Counted from the first letter of the stretch, positions 1 to 6,968 are shown. The stretch: DNA of 23,284 nt from a bacterium (GCA_002710785.1 PAMC01000001.1:1-23284); one strand, 5' to 3'. Made by a program: numbers and translations. Notes: a model not told the origin generated them from the sequence alone.

Positions 1-1576
1 AAACCCTTCGGGTTTCGCCCGTTTTGCCATCGACTACCTCGTCGATGGTCCAGCCTGACACATCAGCGATGTCGGGAGTATGTGGAAGCGGCGCAGGAGC
101 AGGCGGTGTGTCTGGTGTGTGAGTACGACGGTACCACCAGTAGGCCAGTGCAGCGTAGGCCAGTACCAATGCCCAGCTGGGAAAGTACGACACTGGCACC
201 GCCGCAAGCGACCAGCTTCCTAATAGGGTCACTACCACCAGTACGTACTGCAGCGTTAGGTCAGTCAGCCATGACAGTGGTAGCGCCAGCGTAGGTGAGA
301 ATAGGGCTACCAAACCGGTTAGAAATGCCAATGCCATAGCAGCTGGCACGGCTGGCAGTACCAAGACGTTGGCCAAAACCGCGACCAGCGACACCTCACC
401 TATGTGGTAGAGCAACAGCGGCAGCACCGCAATTTGCGTCGCGATGGTTGCCACAATGTACGAGCGAACACCGAGTTTGGCTGGAGCGAGTGTGAGCCGC
501 TCCTCAAAGTACGGTGCCACAACGATTAACCCCAGTGTAGCCATAAACGAAAGTTGGAAGCCTGGGTCGTAAAGCAAAATGTATGGGTTAACCAAGAGCA
601 TGACGGCGCCCGCAATAAGTAGGGCGCGCAAAATTGCGTAACTCCGGCCAAGCCCAAGCGCTAAGAGTACCAACCCAGCCATTAAACCCGCGCGGGTTAC
701 CGATGGCGCCAGGCCAACCAGGAGCACAAAAGCAGTAATGCCGAGCAACCCACCGATGACTCGACCGCGCACTCCAGTGACGTAGGAGAGCACAAAGAGC
801 ATAAATGCCACCACCAGCATGACGTTAAAACCCGAAAGGACGACGATATGAATGACACCCGTGCGCCGAAAGAGCTCCTCCCACGCCTCACCGAGAGCCT
901 GTTTTTCTCCGAGCAGAATGCCCTCGGCTAAGTGCACACTGGGAGCCGGCAGCACGCTACGCAGGCTTGTTTGAAACCGCTCCTTAAAAACTAGTAGTGC
1001 GGCAACAACTGGGTTTCCTTGCCTTTGTCCCACCACCGCCAACTCGCCAGGATAGTGCACCATGTAGCTCACGCCGCGGGCTTGGAGGTAGCCCGGGTAA
1101 TTAAACGTTCGCCCCAGATCAGTCGTAAAGGCTTGCGGGGTCGCGAGCAGGCCCGTAACCAGTAGCTCGTCGCCGTAGTCAATACGTTGGTAGCGGTCGG
1201 TAATAACCAAGAGTAATCGCTGCTCATCGAGAACCCGCAAGTAGAGATGCTGACTCTTCTCGCGTACGTCGGGCTCGCGCACCACCACGCCACGCATGCT
1301 CACACGCTGCCCAACCTGTGGCTCAAGGGTAGGACTTATCTCACCCCAGGTAGCCACGTCCATTCGCAGCACACCAAGAGCGACGCACATAAGCCCGAGC
1401 GCTACGTAGCGGACCCGGTACGGGCGCTCGGCTCGCAGCCGCTCGCCGAGCACGAGCACCGCAACGACCAGCAAAAGCAGCCAAATCACCACCGGCAACC
1501 CAAACGAAAACAGCGAGTGGAGCATCACCCCACCCGCTAACCCGAGCGCAATTACGTATAGGCCGTAGCGTTGCAT
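1..1576 (-). CDS. comEC: ComEC/Rec2-family competence membrane channel (partial, C-terminus beyond window)
   Basis: ComEC forms the inner-membrane channel that carries single-stranded DNA into the cytoplasm during natural transformation. Reading the minus strand from ATG at 1576 gives about 525 codons with no stop to the window edge. The N-terminus has hydrophobic segments and a DUF4131/OB-like part ending in FNYPGYLQARGV, the usual spot of the FDYxxYLxxxGI signature. The Competence domain follows, with HIVVLSGFNVM (family: HLLAISGLHV), APSVTRAGLMA and YDPGFQLSFMATLGL. Many membrane helices follow, then a Pro-rich tail (TPDTPPAPAPLPH) and a soluble end. No metallo-beta-lactamase-like domain appears before the edge, and the tail suggests the protein ends soon after, so it is probably the short hydrolase-free form. 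A TACAAT box 6 nt before the ATG suggests leaderless translation; no Shine-Dalgarno is visible. The nearby pilus operon is its likely partner. Confidence 0.93.
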   Translation of the reverse strand, partial: MQRYGLYVIALGLAGGVMLHSLFSFGLPVVIWLLLLVVAVLVLGERLRAERPYRVRYVALGLMCVALGVLRMDVATWGEISPTLEPQVGQRVSMRGVVVREPDVREKSQHLYLRVLDEQRLLLVITDRYQRIDYGDELLVTGLLATPQAFTTDLGRTFNYPGYLQARGVSYMVHYPGELAVVGQRQGNPVVAALLVFKERFQTSLRSVLPAPSVHLAEGILLGEKQALGEAWEELFRRTGVIHIVVLSGFNVMLVVAFMLFVLSYVTGVRGRVIGGLLGITAFVLLVGLAPSVTRAGLMAGLVLLALGLGRSYAILRALLIAGAVMLLVNPYILLYDPGFQLSFMATLGLIVVAPYFEERLTLAPAKLGVRSYIVATIATQIAVLPLLLYHIGEVSLVAVLANVLVLPAVPAAMALAFLTGLVALFSPTLALPLSWLTDLTLQYVLVVVTLLGSWSLAAVPVSYFPSWALVLAYAALAYWWYRRTHTPDTPPAPAPLPHTPDIADVSGWTIDEVVDGKTGETRRV

Positions 1577-1582
1577 TAAAAA

Positions 1583-1591
1583 ATTGTAGCA
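1583..1591 (-). promoter_or_regulatory. Extended -10 promoter of comEC (leaderless)
   Basis: The minus strand reads TGC TACAAT, an extended -10, then 6 nt and the comEC ATG. The predicted transcription start coincides with the A of the start codon. There is no convincing -35. It sits just after the hairpin at 1601-1625. Confidence 0.5.
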
Positions 1592-1600
1592 AAAGTTGAG

Positions 1601-1625
1601 GCCCGGGTGCTTTCGCACGCCGGGC
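1601..1625 (-). terminator. GAAA-loop hairpin upstream of comEC, terminator-like
   Basis: On the minus strand GCCCGG-C-GTGC, a GAAA tetraloop and GCACCCGGGC form a 10-bp stem with one bulged base, followed by CTCAACTTTT. The U-tract is short, so this is a weak terminator. It would end the small transcription unit at 1669-1784 before comEC begins. Confidence 0.45.
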
Positions 1626-1668
1626 CGTATCTTGAAAATGGCTTGTGTTACGCCTATCGTTGAGCTTC

Positions 1669-1784
1669 CTACCCCTTGCAGGAAAACTTCGCGCCATGGG
1701 CAAAGGTCAACAGGCGGCCATCCTCCAAGATTTGAGCTTGAATGCTTCGACAATTTCGTCAGAAATTTTTGCGCGCGTCAGCAT
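1669..1784 (-). pseudogene. Small gene with a strong RBS, probably frameshifted (25 or about 38 aa)
   Basis: GGAGG lies 5 nt before ATG at 1784 on the minus strand. The uninterrupted frame gives 25 residues starting MLTRAKISDEIVEAFKLK and stopping at 1707. The -1 frame entered at about the AAG codon continues as AQILEDGRLLTFAHGAKF and stops at 1669. This composite of about 38 aa looks much more like a protein than the direct 25-aa frame. A missing G near 1737 would explain it (real indel, assembly error or programmed shift; no classic slippery heptamer is visible). A possible promoter is TTGCAA, 17 nt, TATGGT near 1850-1875. The family is not recognised. Confidence 0.35.
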
Positions 1785-1894
1785 GCTCACCTCCAGAAGG
1801 ATAGGATTGTGGCTCTCTCGCTATTCGAGTCTGCCACCTCTTCGTACCATACGATTGTCGACTATTAATTGCAAGTACTGGAGTGGTAATAAAT

Positions 1895-1930
1895 AAAAAA
1901 TGCCCCGGGCACGCAATTGCGCCCAGGGCA
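1895..1930 (-). terminator. Rho-independent terminator of the small-gene cluster
   Basis: On the minus strand a 12-bp stem (TGCCCTGGGCGC with its partner, two G-U pairs) encloses a 6-nt loop and is followed by TTTTTTATTTATT. This is a strong terminator for transcription coming from the small genes at 1937-2235. Confidence 0.8.
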
Positions 1931-1936
1931 AGCCGC

Positions 1937-2035
1937 TTAGCGGCTATGAGAGAAGATCTGGTTGTTGCGCTGAAGCCAGTAGCGACTCCAGACAGATCGG
2001 ATATTATGCGGGCGATAAAAACCTCGCACCCGCAT
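1937..2035 (-). CDS. Small basic protein, 32 aa, translationally coupled to the gene before it
   Basis: The start codon overlaps the stop of the upstream small gene as TGATG, the usual sign of translational coupling. The 32-residue product begins MRVRGFYRPHNIRSVW and is rich in Arg, Trp and Tyr with no acidic residue. The stop lies just before the terminator at 1895-1930. No family is recognised. It may be only an open stretch, but the overlap and terminator spacing fit a real short gene. Confidence 0.3.
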   Translation of the reverse strand: MRVRGFYRPHNIRSVWSRYWLQRNNQIFSHSR

Positions 2036-2235
2036 CAATCCGGCAAACCTTCGACGAGCGGCCGGCCGGCCTCAACAGCATCGAACGCGGCGACGACGTC
2101 TGGGAAACACGCGGCCATTGCGTGAGCCATCGGGTTGCCCATGCCAGCAGCGATTTGGCGATTGACCGCATCTGCATCTGGCCCATCTTCACTTTCAGAT
2201 GATTGAGGCGCGCTGCCAATCGTTCCGTTCTTCAT
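2035..2235 (-). CDS. Small hypothetical protein, 66 aa
   Basis: GGGAG lies 7 nt before ATG at 2235. A longer reading from 2298 would run through the hairpin in the leader, so the inner start is chosen. The product has an acidic, Ser-rich N-terminal part (SSESEDGPDADA) and an Ala/Met-rich part (GMGNPMAHAMAACF) ending VEAGRPLVEGLPD. No signal peptide or clear membrane helix is seen. It lies 68 nt after the RNase H gene on the same strand, with a hairpin (AGCTGAGC arms, 6-nt loop, about 2258-2279) between them but no U-tract, so read-through is possible; TGCTAGTCT near 2287-2295 could be its own -10. Function unknown. Confidence 0.5.
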   Translation of the reverse strand: MKNGTIGSAPQSSESEDGPDADAVNRQIAAGMGNPMAHAMAACFPDVVAAFDAVEAGRPLVEGLPD

Positions 2236-2303
2236 TATATAACTCCCTATGGTACCAGCTGAGCGGAACTGCTCAGCTCTAATAAACGAGACTAGCAAAC
2301 AAC

Positions 2304-2723
2304 TTACGTTGCATCAAGCGCTTCGTTCACCAGGCGGTCGGCTTCTTTGTTTTCCGCCCGTGGGACATGTGTGAGGGTGAGGTTGGGAAAGTGCGCGACG
2401 CGCAGGTTATGAATCTCGATAAAGTACGGTACGAGACCGGCGTCCTTAATTTGATACTCGCCGTTTAGTTGCTTCTTGACGAGCTCTGAGTCGAGCTTAA
2501 GCTCAACAGTTTTCTCTTTTACTGCCTTCCCCACTTTTTGCTTAAGAAGCTGCAGGCCGGTGGCTACCGCAGCGTACTCAGCAATGTTGTTGGTGCTATT
2601 ACCAATGGTTTCGCTGTGCTCGAGCAATACACTGCCAGCCGCATCTACCGCATAGATGCCAATGGCGGCTGGCCCTGGGTTACCGCGCGCCCCGCCGTCA
2701 GTAAAAATAGTAATCTCTGCCAT
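2304..2723 (-). CDS. rnhA: Ribonuclease HI family protein
   Basis: Cleaves the RNA strand of RNA-DNA hybrids (R-loops, primers). The 139-residue product has the whole RNase H fold with acidic catalytic residues: D9 in FTDGGARGNPGPA, E49 in NNIAEY, D78 in KLDSELV and D129 in KEADRLVNEA. The form DGGARGNPGPA matches the stand-alone RnhA-like group common in archaea and Gram-positives rather than the E. coli type. Two in-frame ATGs exist, at 2732 and 2723. The second is chosen because AGGA lies 8 nt upstream and the conserved strand begins directly after it. A 28-bp palindromic operator sits 36 bp upstream, so this gene may be under control of the neighbouring TrpR-family repressor. Confidence 0.88.
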   Translation of the reverse strand: MAEITIFTDGGARGNPGPAAIGIYAVDAAGSVLLEHSETIGNSTNNIAEYAAVATGLQLLKQKVGKAVKEKTVELKLDSELVKKQLNGEYQIKDAGLVPYFIEIHNLRVAHFPNLTLTHVPRAENKEADRLVNEALDAT

Positions 2724-2759
2724 GGCCACCATCCTACCACACTCCGATGCGAGCTTAAC

Positions 2760-2787
2760 TAAATACCTCAGTTAACTGAGGTATTTA
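2760..2787. promoter_or_regulatory. Palindromic TrpR-type operator, copy 1 (upstream of the RNase HI gene)
   Basis: A perfect 28-bp palindrome whose inner 20 bp are TACCTCAGTTAACTGAGGTA, identical to the copy at 3209-3228. It starts 3 bp after the repressor gene's stop and lies 36 bp before the RNase HI start. The central AGTTAACT is the same as in the E. coli trp operator (ACTAGTTAACTAGT). A GATAAT box on the minus strand (2790-2795) abuts it. As RNA it could also fold as a hairpin, but there is no U-tract. Confidence 0.7.
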
Positions 2788-2790
2788 CCA

Positions 2791-3207
2791 TTATCTTGAT
2801 TTACGTACTGCTCCCGGAGCAATTTTATTCCACCGGCCAGATCCAGCCATGGGTGGTAGGCCAGCTCGCAGTAATAACTCAAGCGTGTGCCAAAATTTTG
2901 CCTGGTTAAACGAACGGCTTTCAAAACGCAGAGTTAGTGATGTGTACATACCTGCCAGATATCTTTGTCTGTACTTGGAGACAGTGGCGTCGCTAAGGTG
3001 TAGTGTTTGTGCAACTCGGTACAAACTGTACCCATGATGAATCATAATGATGGCTGCAAGGCGCTTGATAAGCATTATTTGCTCAGCTGGTGTGAAAAAT
3101 TCTGAGAATAATTCAGGTGCAAGATGTCCACGAAGAAAGTTTGTAAACTGCACCGCTAATTTTGCTTGGTGATGTGCTGACAATTGTCGTTTTGATACGT
3201 TGGTCAT
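2791..3207 (-). CDS. Trp repressor (TrpR/YerC-YecD) family transcriptional regulator
   Basis: A 138-residue, all-helical protein of the TrpR superfamily: N-terminal helices, LFSEFFTPAEQIMLIKRLAAI at about 33-53, then a helix-turn-helix at about 60-85 (YSLYRVAQTLHLSDATVSKY). The TrpR tail is extended by about 45 residues (FWHTLELLLRAGLPPMAGSG). It binds DNA as a dimer in this family; the ligand is unknown here. It is flanked by two identical palindromes, one lying between its -10 box and its start codon, which strongly implies autorepression. The Shine-Dalgarno GAGG, only 3 nt before the ATG, lies inside the operator. No trp biosynthesis gene is in the window, so the regulon need not be tryptophan. 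The spacing suggests the RNase HI gene is a second target. Confidence 0.85.
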   Translation of the reverse strand: MTNVSKRQLSAHHQAKLAVQFTNFLRGHLAPELFSEFFTPAEQIMLIKRLAAIIMIHHGYSLYRVAQTLHLSDATVSKYRQRYLAGMYTSLTLRFESRSFNQAKFWHTLELLLRAGLPPMAGSGRWNKIAPGAVRKSR

Positions 3208-3208
3208 A

Positions 3209-3228
3209 TACCTCAGTTAACTGAGGTA
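3209..3228. promoter_or_regulatory. Palindromic TrpR-type operator, copy 2 (autoregulatory)
   Basis: A perfect 20-bp palindrome, TACCTCAGTTAACTGAGGTA, ends 1 bp before the repressor's start codon and abuts its -10 box. The predicted transcription start (about 3222) falls inside it, so a bound dimer would block initiation. Confidence 0.78.
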
Positions 3229-3237
3229 ATCATAGCA
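3229..3237 (-). promoter_or_regulatory. Extended -10 promoter of the TrpR-family gene
   Basis: The minus strand reads TGC TATGAT directly before the operator. It matches the extended -10 seen before several other genes here. No -35 is evident; the region upstream is the end of recJ. Confidence 0.55.
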
Positions 3238-3240
3238 CAC

Positions 3241-4953
3241 TCAAATGATGGATGCGGAGAGGACGTCGACTAGGCGGAGGCGGGTTTGCATGCGACCCAT
3301 AAAGAAGGATTGCTCGGGGTGAACTAGGAGCGAGACAGGTTCGTTAGTGGCTGGCGTATGTGAAAATTGCTCGGGTGTCTTAAAAAAGGCCACTGCTTCC
3401 ATCGTGCCGGTCAGGGTTGGTACCAAAAGTTTTGTATGCTCTTTACCTTTACCAAACGCATCTACTCCCTTGAGGGTGACGTCGCTAAGCTGCAAGAGGG
3501 GCTTCGGGTTGCCTACGCCAAAGGGGCCGAGTGCGAGAAGCGACTCCACTGTTTCTCGAGAGAGGTCTGCAGTGGTAATGTGCGCATCAATGACGACTGG
3601 CTCATCAACGAGCACCTCGTCGCTGTGAGCTTGGTAGGCCTCAACTAAAGCTGTGGGGAGGGTGTGGATCTGTGTGTCAGACACGGAAAAGCCACCCGAG
3701 GCGTGGTGGCCACCGTACTCAAGAAACTGCTCTGTAGCCGTCTCCATCAAACGTACGAGGCTCACCGCGCCATCGCTGCGACACGAACCCTTAATCACCC
3801 CATTACCATCGCGGCCCCATATAAAAGCTGGCACTCGATGCTCTTCGCTCAATTTGTTGGCCACCAAACCAACCAGGCTCGGACGCCAGTCGGGGTCACC
3901 AAGTACGATAACCAGTGGGATGTCGCTCTGTTGTTGTAATTTTTTGTGGGCGGCACGCGTCATAGCTGCGACCTGCCCCTTACGCTCGTTGTTGAGCTGC
4001 TCGAGATGTTCGAGGTGGTCGATTGCGTCGGCCTCGGTCGTCGCGGTGAGGAGTTTAAAGGCGCGCTCTGGCTCTCCCATGCGTGAGGCGGCGTTAATAC
4101 GCGGACCAATTGTAAAACCAATATCGTCCTCGCTGAGGTGCCGCTGGCTTGCCCGCTGAGCTTTAAGCAGGGCCTGCAGGCCTGGGCGGCGCGACTTACG
4201 CAGCACCGTTAAGCCGTAGTGCGCGAGTGTGCGGTTTTCGTCGGTGAGCGAAACCATGTCTGCGACCGTAGCTAAGCCAACCATATCGAGCCACCACTTC
4301 TCGCGACCCGGCGCCACAGCAAAATCATCTTTGGTGAGTAGGGCTTGCACCAGCTTAAAGACCACGCCCGCGCCACACAGGTACGGAAATGGGTAGTCGG
4401 GTGAAATGGCTGGATTAACAATGGCGACCGCCTCTGGCAGATCGGCTTTGGCTTGGTGGTGGTCGGTAATAATAATGTCGACACCTGCTTTGTTTGCTTC
4501 TGCCACTGCATCGCGGTCGCCAATGCCACAGTCGATGGTGATAATGAGCTTGGCTCCCTCCTTGGCCAAGGTTTTGGCGGCGTCAGCATTAAAGCCAAAC
4601 CCCTCGTGGTGGCGATGCGGGATGTAGACGGAGAAGTTAGTGAAACCGATTTCGGTAAAAAAGTCGTGCAGTACCACCGCGCCGGGAATACCGTCGCAGT
4701 CGTAGTCGCTGTAAATGACCACTGGTTCATTCTTAGCAATCGCCTGCATTACGCGCTCAACAGCCACCGCCATGTCGTTTAGTAAAAACGGGTCGTTAAG
4801 AGCTGCGTCGTACGCTGGCGTGAGCCACGATTTGGCTGCTGCACTCGTAGTGATGCCACGATTAACGAGTAGCTGCTGGATCAGCGGGTGATGCTCGCTT
4901 AGTTCGGTTGCGATTTCGGGTGCAATCGGTTCAGCCAGTTGATAGCGCGTCAT
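3241..4953 (-). CDS. recJ: Single-stranded-DNA-specific exonuclease RecJ
   Basis: A 5'-3' single-strand DNA exonuclease of recombination (RecF pathway), mismatch and base-excision repair. The 570-residue length is normal. Metal-binding DHH-domain motifs are present: YSDYDCDGIPGA at about 81-92 (DYDADG in most relatives; Cys replaces Ala), DCGIG at 141-145, TDHHQ with D164-H166 and GPRINAASRMGEPERA near 285. The DHHA1 domain carries GGHHASGGFSV (family GGHAxAAG), followed by an OB-like C-terminal domain. The start at 4953 is the first ATG, and the -10 TAGCAT lies 7 nt before it, so the message is probably leaderless. It shares a 23-bp divergent spacer with the HIT gene. In a naturally transformable cell it would act on incoming or recombining DNA. 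Confidence 0.95.
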   Translation of the reverse strand: MTRYQLAEPIAPEIATELSEHHPLIQQLLVNRGITTSAAAKSWLTPAYDAALNDPFLLNDMAVAVERVMQAIAKNEPVVIYSDYDCDGIPGAVVLHDFFTEIGFTNFSVYIPHRHHEGFGFNADAAKTLAKEGAKLIITIDCGIGDRDAVAEANKAGVDIIITDHHQAKADLPEAVAIVNPAISPDYPFPYLCGAGVVFKLVQALLTKDDFAVAPGREKWWLDMVGLATVADMVSLTDENRTLAHYGLTVLRKSRRPGLQALLKAQRASQRHLSEDDIGFTIGPRINAASRMGEPERAFKLLTATTEADAIDHLEHLEQLNNERKGQVAAMTRAAHKKLQQQSDIPLVIVLGDPDWRPSLVGLVANKLSEEHRVPAFIWGRDGNGVIKGSCRSDGAVSLVRLMETATEQFLEYGGHHASGGFSVSDTQIHTLPTALVEAYQAHSDEVLVDEPVVIDAHITTADLSRETVESLLALGPFGVGNPKPLLQLSDVTLKGVDAFGKGKEHTKLLVPTLTGTMEAVAFFKTPEQFSHTPATNEPVSLLVHPEQSFFMGRMQTRLRLVDVLSASII

Positions 4954-4976
4954 AGCAGCTATGCTACCATGTCGCT
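4954..4976. promoter_or_regulatory. 23-bp bidirectional promoter between recJ and the HIT gene
   Basis: The plus strand reads TGC TACCAT (4962-4970) with 6 nt to the HIT ATG. The minus strand over nearly the same bases reads TGG TAGCAT with 7 nt to the recJ ATG. One core would thus give two overlapping extended -10 elements on opposite strands, both placing transcription start at the start codon. Confidence 0.5.
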
Positions 4977-5390
4977 ATGAGCGAAACTATTTTCACAAAA
5001 ATTATTAATCGCGAAATCCCTGGCCATTTTATTTACGAAGACGAGGTGTGCGTAGCGATTCTTGATGCTTTTCCTGCCGTGGCCGGTCAGACATTGGTTA
5101 TTCCGCGCGAGCCAGTTGACTACGTCTTTGATCTAGACGATGCAACCTACCTGCACGTGTTTGCGGTAGCAAAAAAGATTGCTACAGCGCTTGATATTGA
5201 ACTAAAAACTGAGCGAACTTGTATGGTGCTTGAGGGTTTTGAGGTGCCCCACGCCCACTTAAAACTTTACCCGGTACCAGACACGACCCCGTTGGGGCAA
5301 GTATTGCCAAACCAAACTAAAGGCGATCCGGAATCCTTAGCTGCCCTAGCAACTCAGCTTAAAACTGCATTGGCTGATACTCTTGCGTAA
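4977..5390 (+). CDS. HIT-family nucleotide hydrolase/transferase
   Basis: HIT proteins hydrolyse or transfer nucleotidyl groups (AMP-lysine, Ap4A and similar). The 137-residue product starts FTKIINREIPGHFIYED, the standard HINT/HIT opening, with NREIP and the substrate-pocket stretch LVIPREPV. The His triad reads PHAHLKLYP: H92 and the presumed nucleophile H94 are kept, while the third His is Lys96. The loop after it (QVLPNQTKGDPESL) is normal. The ATG at 4977 is used because an upstream ATG at 4969 runs straight into a stop. The -10 lies 6 nt before it, so it is probably leaderless. The 3' end overlaps the convergent NUDIX gene by 32 bp. The exact substrate cannot be told. Confidence 0.88.
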   Translation: MSETIFTKIINREIPGHFIYEDEVCVAILDAFPAVAGQTLVIPREPVDYVFDLDDATYLHVFAVAKKIATALDIELKTERTCMVLEGFEVPHAHLKLYPVPDTTPLGQVLPNQTKGDPESLAALATQLKTALADTLA

Positions 5391-5826
5391 GTACTGTCAC
5401 TCCATCCGCTGCAAACTTGGCCTGTCCGGTGAGACGCTCGCCAGCCAAGACGCGCGGCAGCCAAGCTGCGTCTGTTTGCCACATGGTAGCAAGCGGGAGA
5501 TCTGTAAAAGAAAACCAGTGCGGCTCCATTTCCTCAGTGGCCTGCGACTCACCCTGCCACGTTGGTAGCAAAAAGACTTTCATGTGTACAGTGAAATCGT
5601 CTGGATAGTGCAAAGTCAATGCAGCTACTGCCTCTAGTGAATCTTCTGCTGCCTCGATATGGCACTCTTCGTGGAGCTCACGAACTGCCGCTGCTTCGGG
5701 CGACTCCCCCGCTAAGAGCTTGCCGCCAAATCCGTTGTAGTAACCCATGCCATGGCCACGCTTTTTTAGACCGAGACAAATTTGTGTCTCATTAATCGGA
5801 TAGACCAAGCAATGGCTAAACATCAT
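5359..5826 (-). CDS. NUDIX hydrolase, MTH1/MutT-like (probable oxidised-nucleotide pyrophosphatase)
   Basis: The 155-residue protein has a Nudix box at about 35-57: G, five residues, E41, seven residues, then REL-H-EE-C-H-I. The Gly near the end of the consensus is His56. The preceding YYNGFGGK resembles the WNGFGGK of MTH1, and LTLHYPDDFTVHMKVFLLP resembles the substrate-recognition strand region of that group, so cleanup of 8-oxo-dGTP or related nucleotides is the best guess. ATG at 5826 overlaps the pgk stop as ATGA, so the gene is the third of the tpiA-pgk operon and translationally coupled. A second ATG follows immediately. Its 3' end runs 32 bp into the HIT gene on the other strand. Confidence 0.88.
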   Translation of the reverse strand: MMFSHCLVYPINETQICLGLKKRGHGMGYYNGFGGKLLAGESPEAAAVRELHEECHIEAAEDSLEAVAALTLHYPDDFTVHMKVFLLPTWQGESQATEEMEPHWFSFTDLPLATMWQTDAAWLPRVLAGERLTGQAKFAADGVTVLTQEYQPMQF

Positions 5827-6968
5827 GGCTGCAGTTGGTTTTGTACAGCATCAATCGCTGGCAACGTGCCGGCTTCTAAAAAGGTAAGCATCGCGCCGCC
5901 AGCGGTCGACATGAAGCCAATACTCTCTTGCACCCGGAGATTTTCTACTGCAGCAATGGTGTCACCGCCGCCGATCACCGCGTAGCCCTCTGACTGCGCC
6001 ACCAAATGAGCCAGTGCTTCGGTTTGCTCGCCGTAGCCCGCTTCGTAGTTACCTAAGGGGCCATTCCATAAAATTGTTTTTGCAGCCCCCACTAATGGTG
6101 ATAGGAGCGCGATGGTTTCTGGACCAGCGTCGAGAATGCGCTCGTCGGGCGAGACCGCGTCGGGCGCGCAGGTTCGTCGACCTTGTGGGCCGTCGACCAC
6201 CACATCGATTGGAGTCATGATTTGTTCGTGGTTGATAATGGGGCTGCCGGAGAGGTCGATCTCTGATACCAACGAATTGCCCACCTCTAACCCGCGGGCT
6301 TTGAAAATATCGTTAGCAAGCGCACCGCCGATAAAAATGTTGGAGTAGGTATCGAGGTACTTCTCAACCAGCGGCATCTTCGTATCAAATTTTGCCCCGC
6401 CTAAAATAAACAGTGACGGTGCGTGCGGCGCCGCAGCTTTCAAAAGTTCGTCATACTCGTGCATAAAGTTAAGCCCAAAGTAGCTCGGCAGGTGACGCGG
6501 CACGCCGGCCAAGCTCGCGTGGGCGCGGTGACTAGCTGCAAACGCGTCGTTAACGTAAATGTCGGCAATACTCGCGAGCTCAGCGGCAAAGCTGCCATCG
6601 TCGTCTTTTTCTTTAGGATGCTGCCGCACATTCTCGAGCATGATCACCTCGCCATTTTGCATCTCATTGCGTGCCGCACGAACCGCTTCGCCAGTCACAG
6701 CTGGTACAAAGGTGAGCGGCACAAACGACTGCATGGCTTCGGCAACCGGTGCGAGGGTCTCGCTTGGCTCACGACCAATGTGCGCCACGATAATGACCCG
6801 GGCACCGGCTTGCGTGAGGTGGTTAATGGTTGGCATGGCGCGCACAATTCGAAACTGATTGCTCACACAACCATCAACAACAGGCACGTTGAGTGACGCG
6901 CGCAAGAGCACGTACTTGCCCGCTACGTCGACACCATCAGAGATCCTAAGCAGGGTGGCTTTTGGCAT
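5823..6968 (-). CDS. pgk: Phosphoglycerate kinase
   Basis: Makes ATP and 3-phosphoglycerate from 1,3-bisphosphoglycerate in glycolysis. The product has 381 residues from ATG at 6968 (family about 390-415). Recognisable parts are FRIVRAMPTI, VAHIGREPSE, MLENVRQHPKEK, YVNDAFAASHRAHAS, FILGGAKFDTKMP, LWNGPLGNYEAG, IGGGDTIAAV and FMSTAGGAMLTFLEAG. It is divergent: the usual RVDFNVP reads RASLNVP, so the conserved Asp is Ser25, and STGGGA is STAGGA. A reading from 7028 would add 20 residues copied from the tpiA coding region and is rejected; GAGG lies 3 nt before the chosen ATG. The start lies inside tpiA (23-bp overlap) and the stop overlaps the NUDIX start, so the three genes are one coupled operon. 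Confidence 0.93.
   Translation of the reverse strand: MPKATLLRISDGVDVAGKYVLLRASLNVPVVDGCVSNQFRIVRAMPTINHLTQAGARVIIVAHIGREPSETLAPVAEAMQSFVPLTFVPAVTGEAVRAARNEMQNGEVIMLENVRQHPKEKDDDGSFAAELASIADIYVNDAFAASHRAHASLAGVPRHLPSYFGLNFMHEYDELLKAAAPHAPSLFILGGAKFDTKMPLVEKYLDTYSNIFIGGALANDIFKARGLEVGNSLVSEIDLSGSPIINHEQIMTPIDVVVDGPQGRRTCAPDAVSPDERILDAGPETIALLSPLVGAAKTILWNGPLGNYEAGYGEQTEALAHLVAQSEGYAVIGGGDTIAAVENLRVQESIGFMSTAGGAMLTFLEAGTLPAIDAVQNQLQP

Noticed and set aside
1341..1703. Minus-strand frame of 120 codons upstream of and into comEC
   Set aside because: It overlaps comEC in another frame, crosses the GAAA-loop hairpin and has no RBS.
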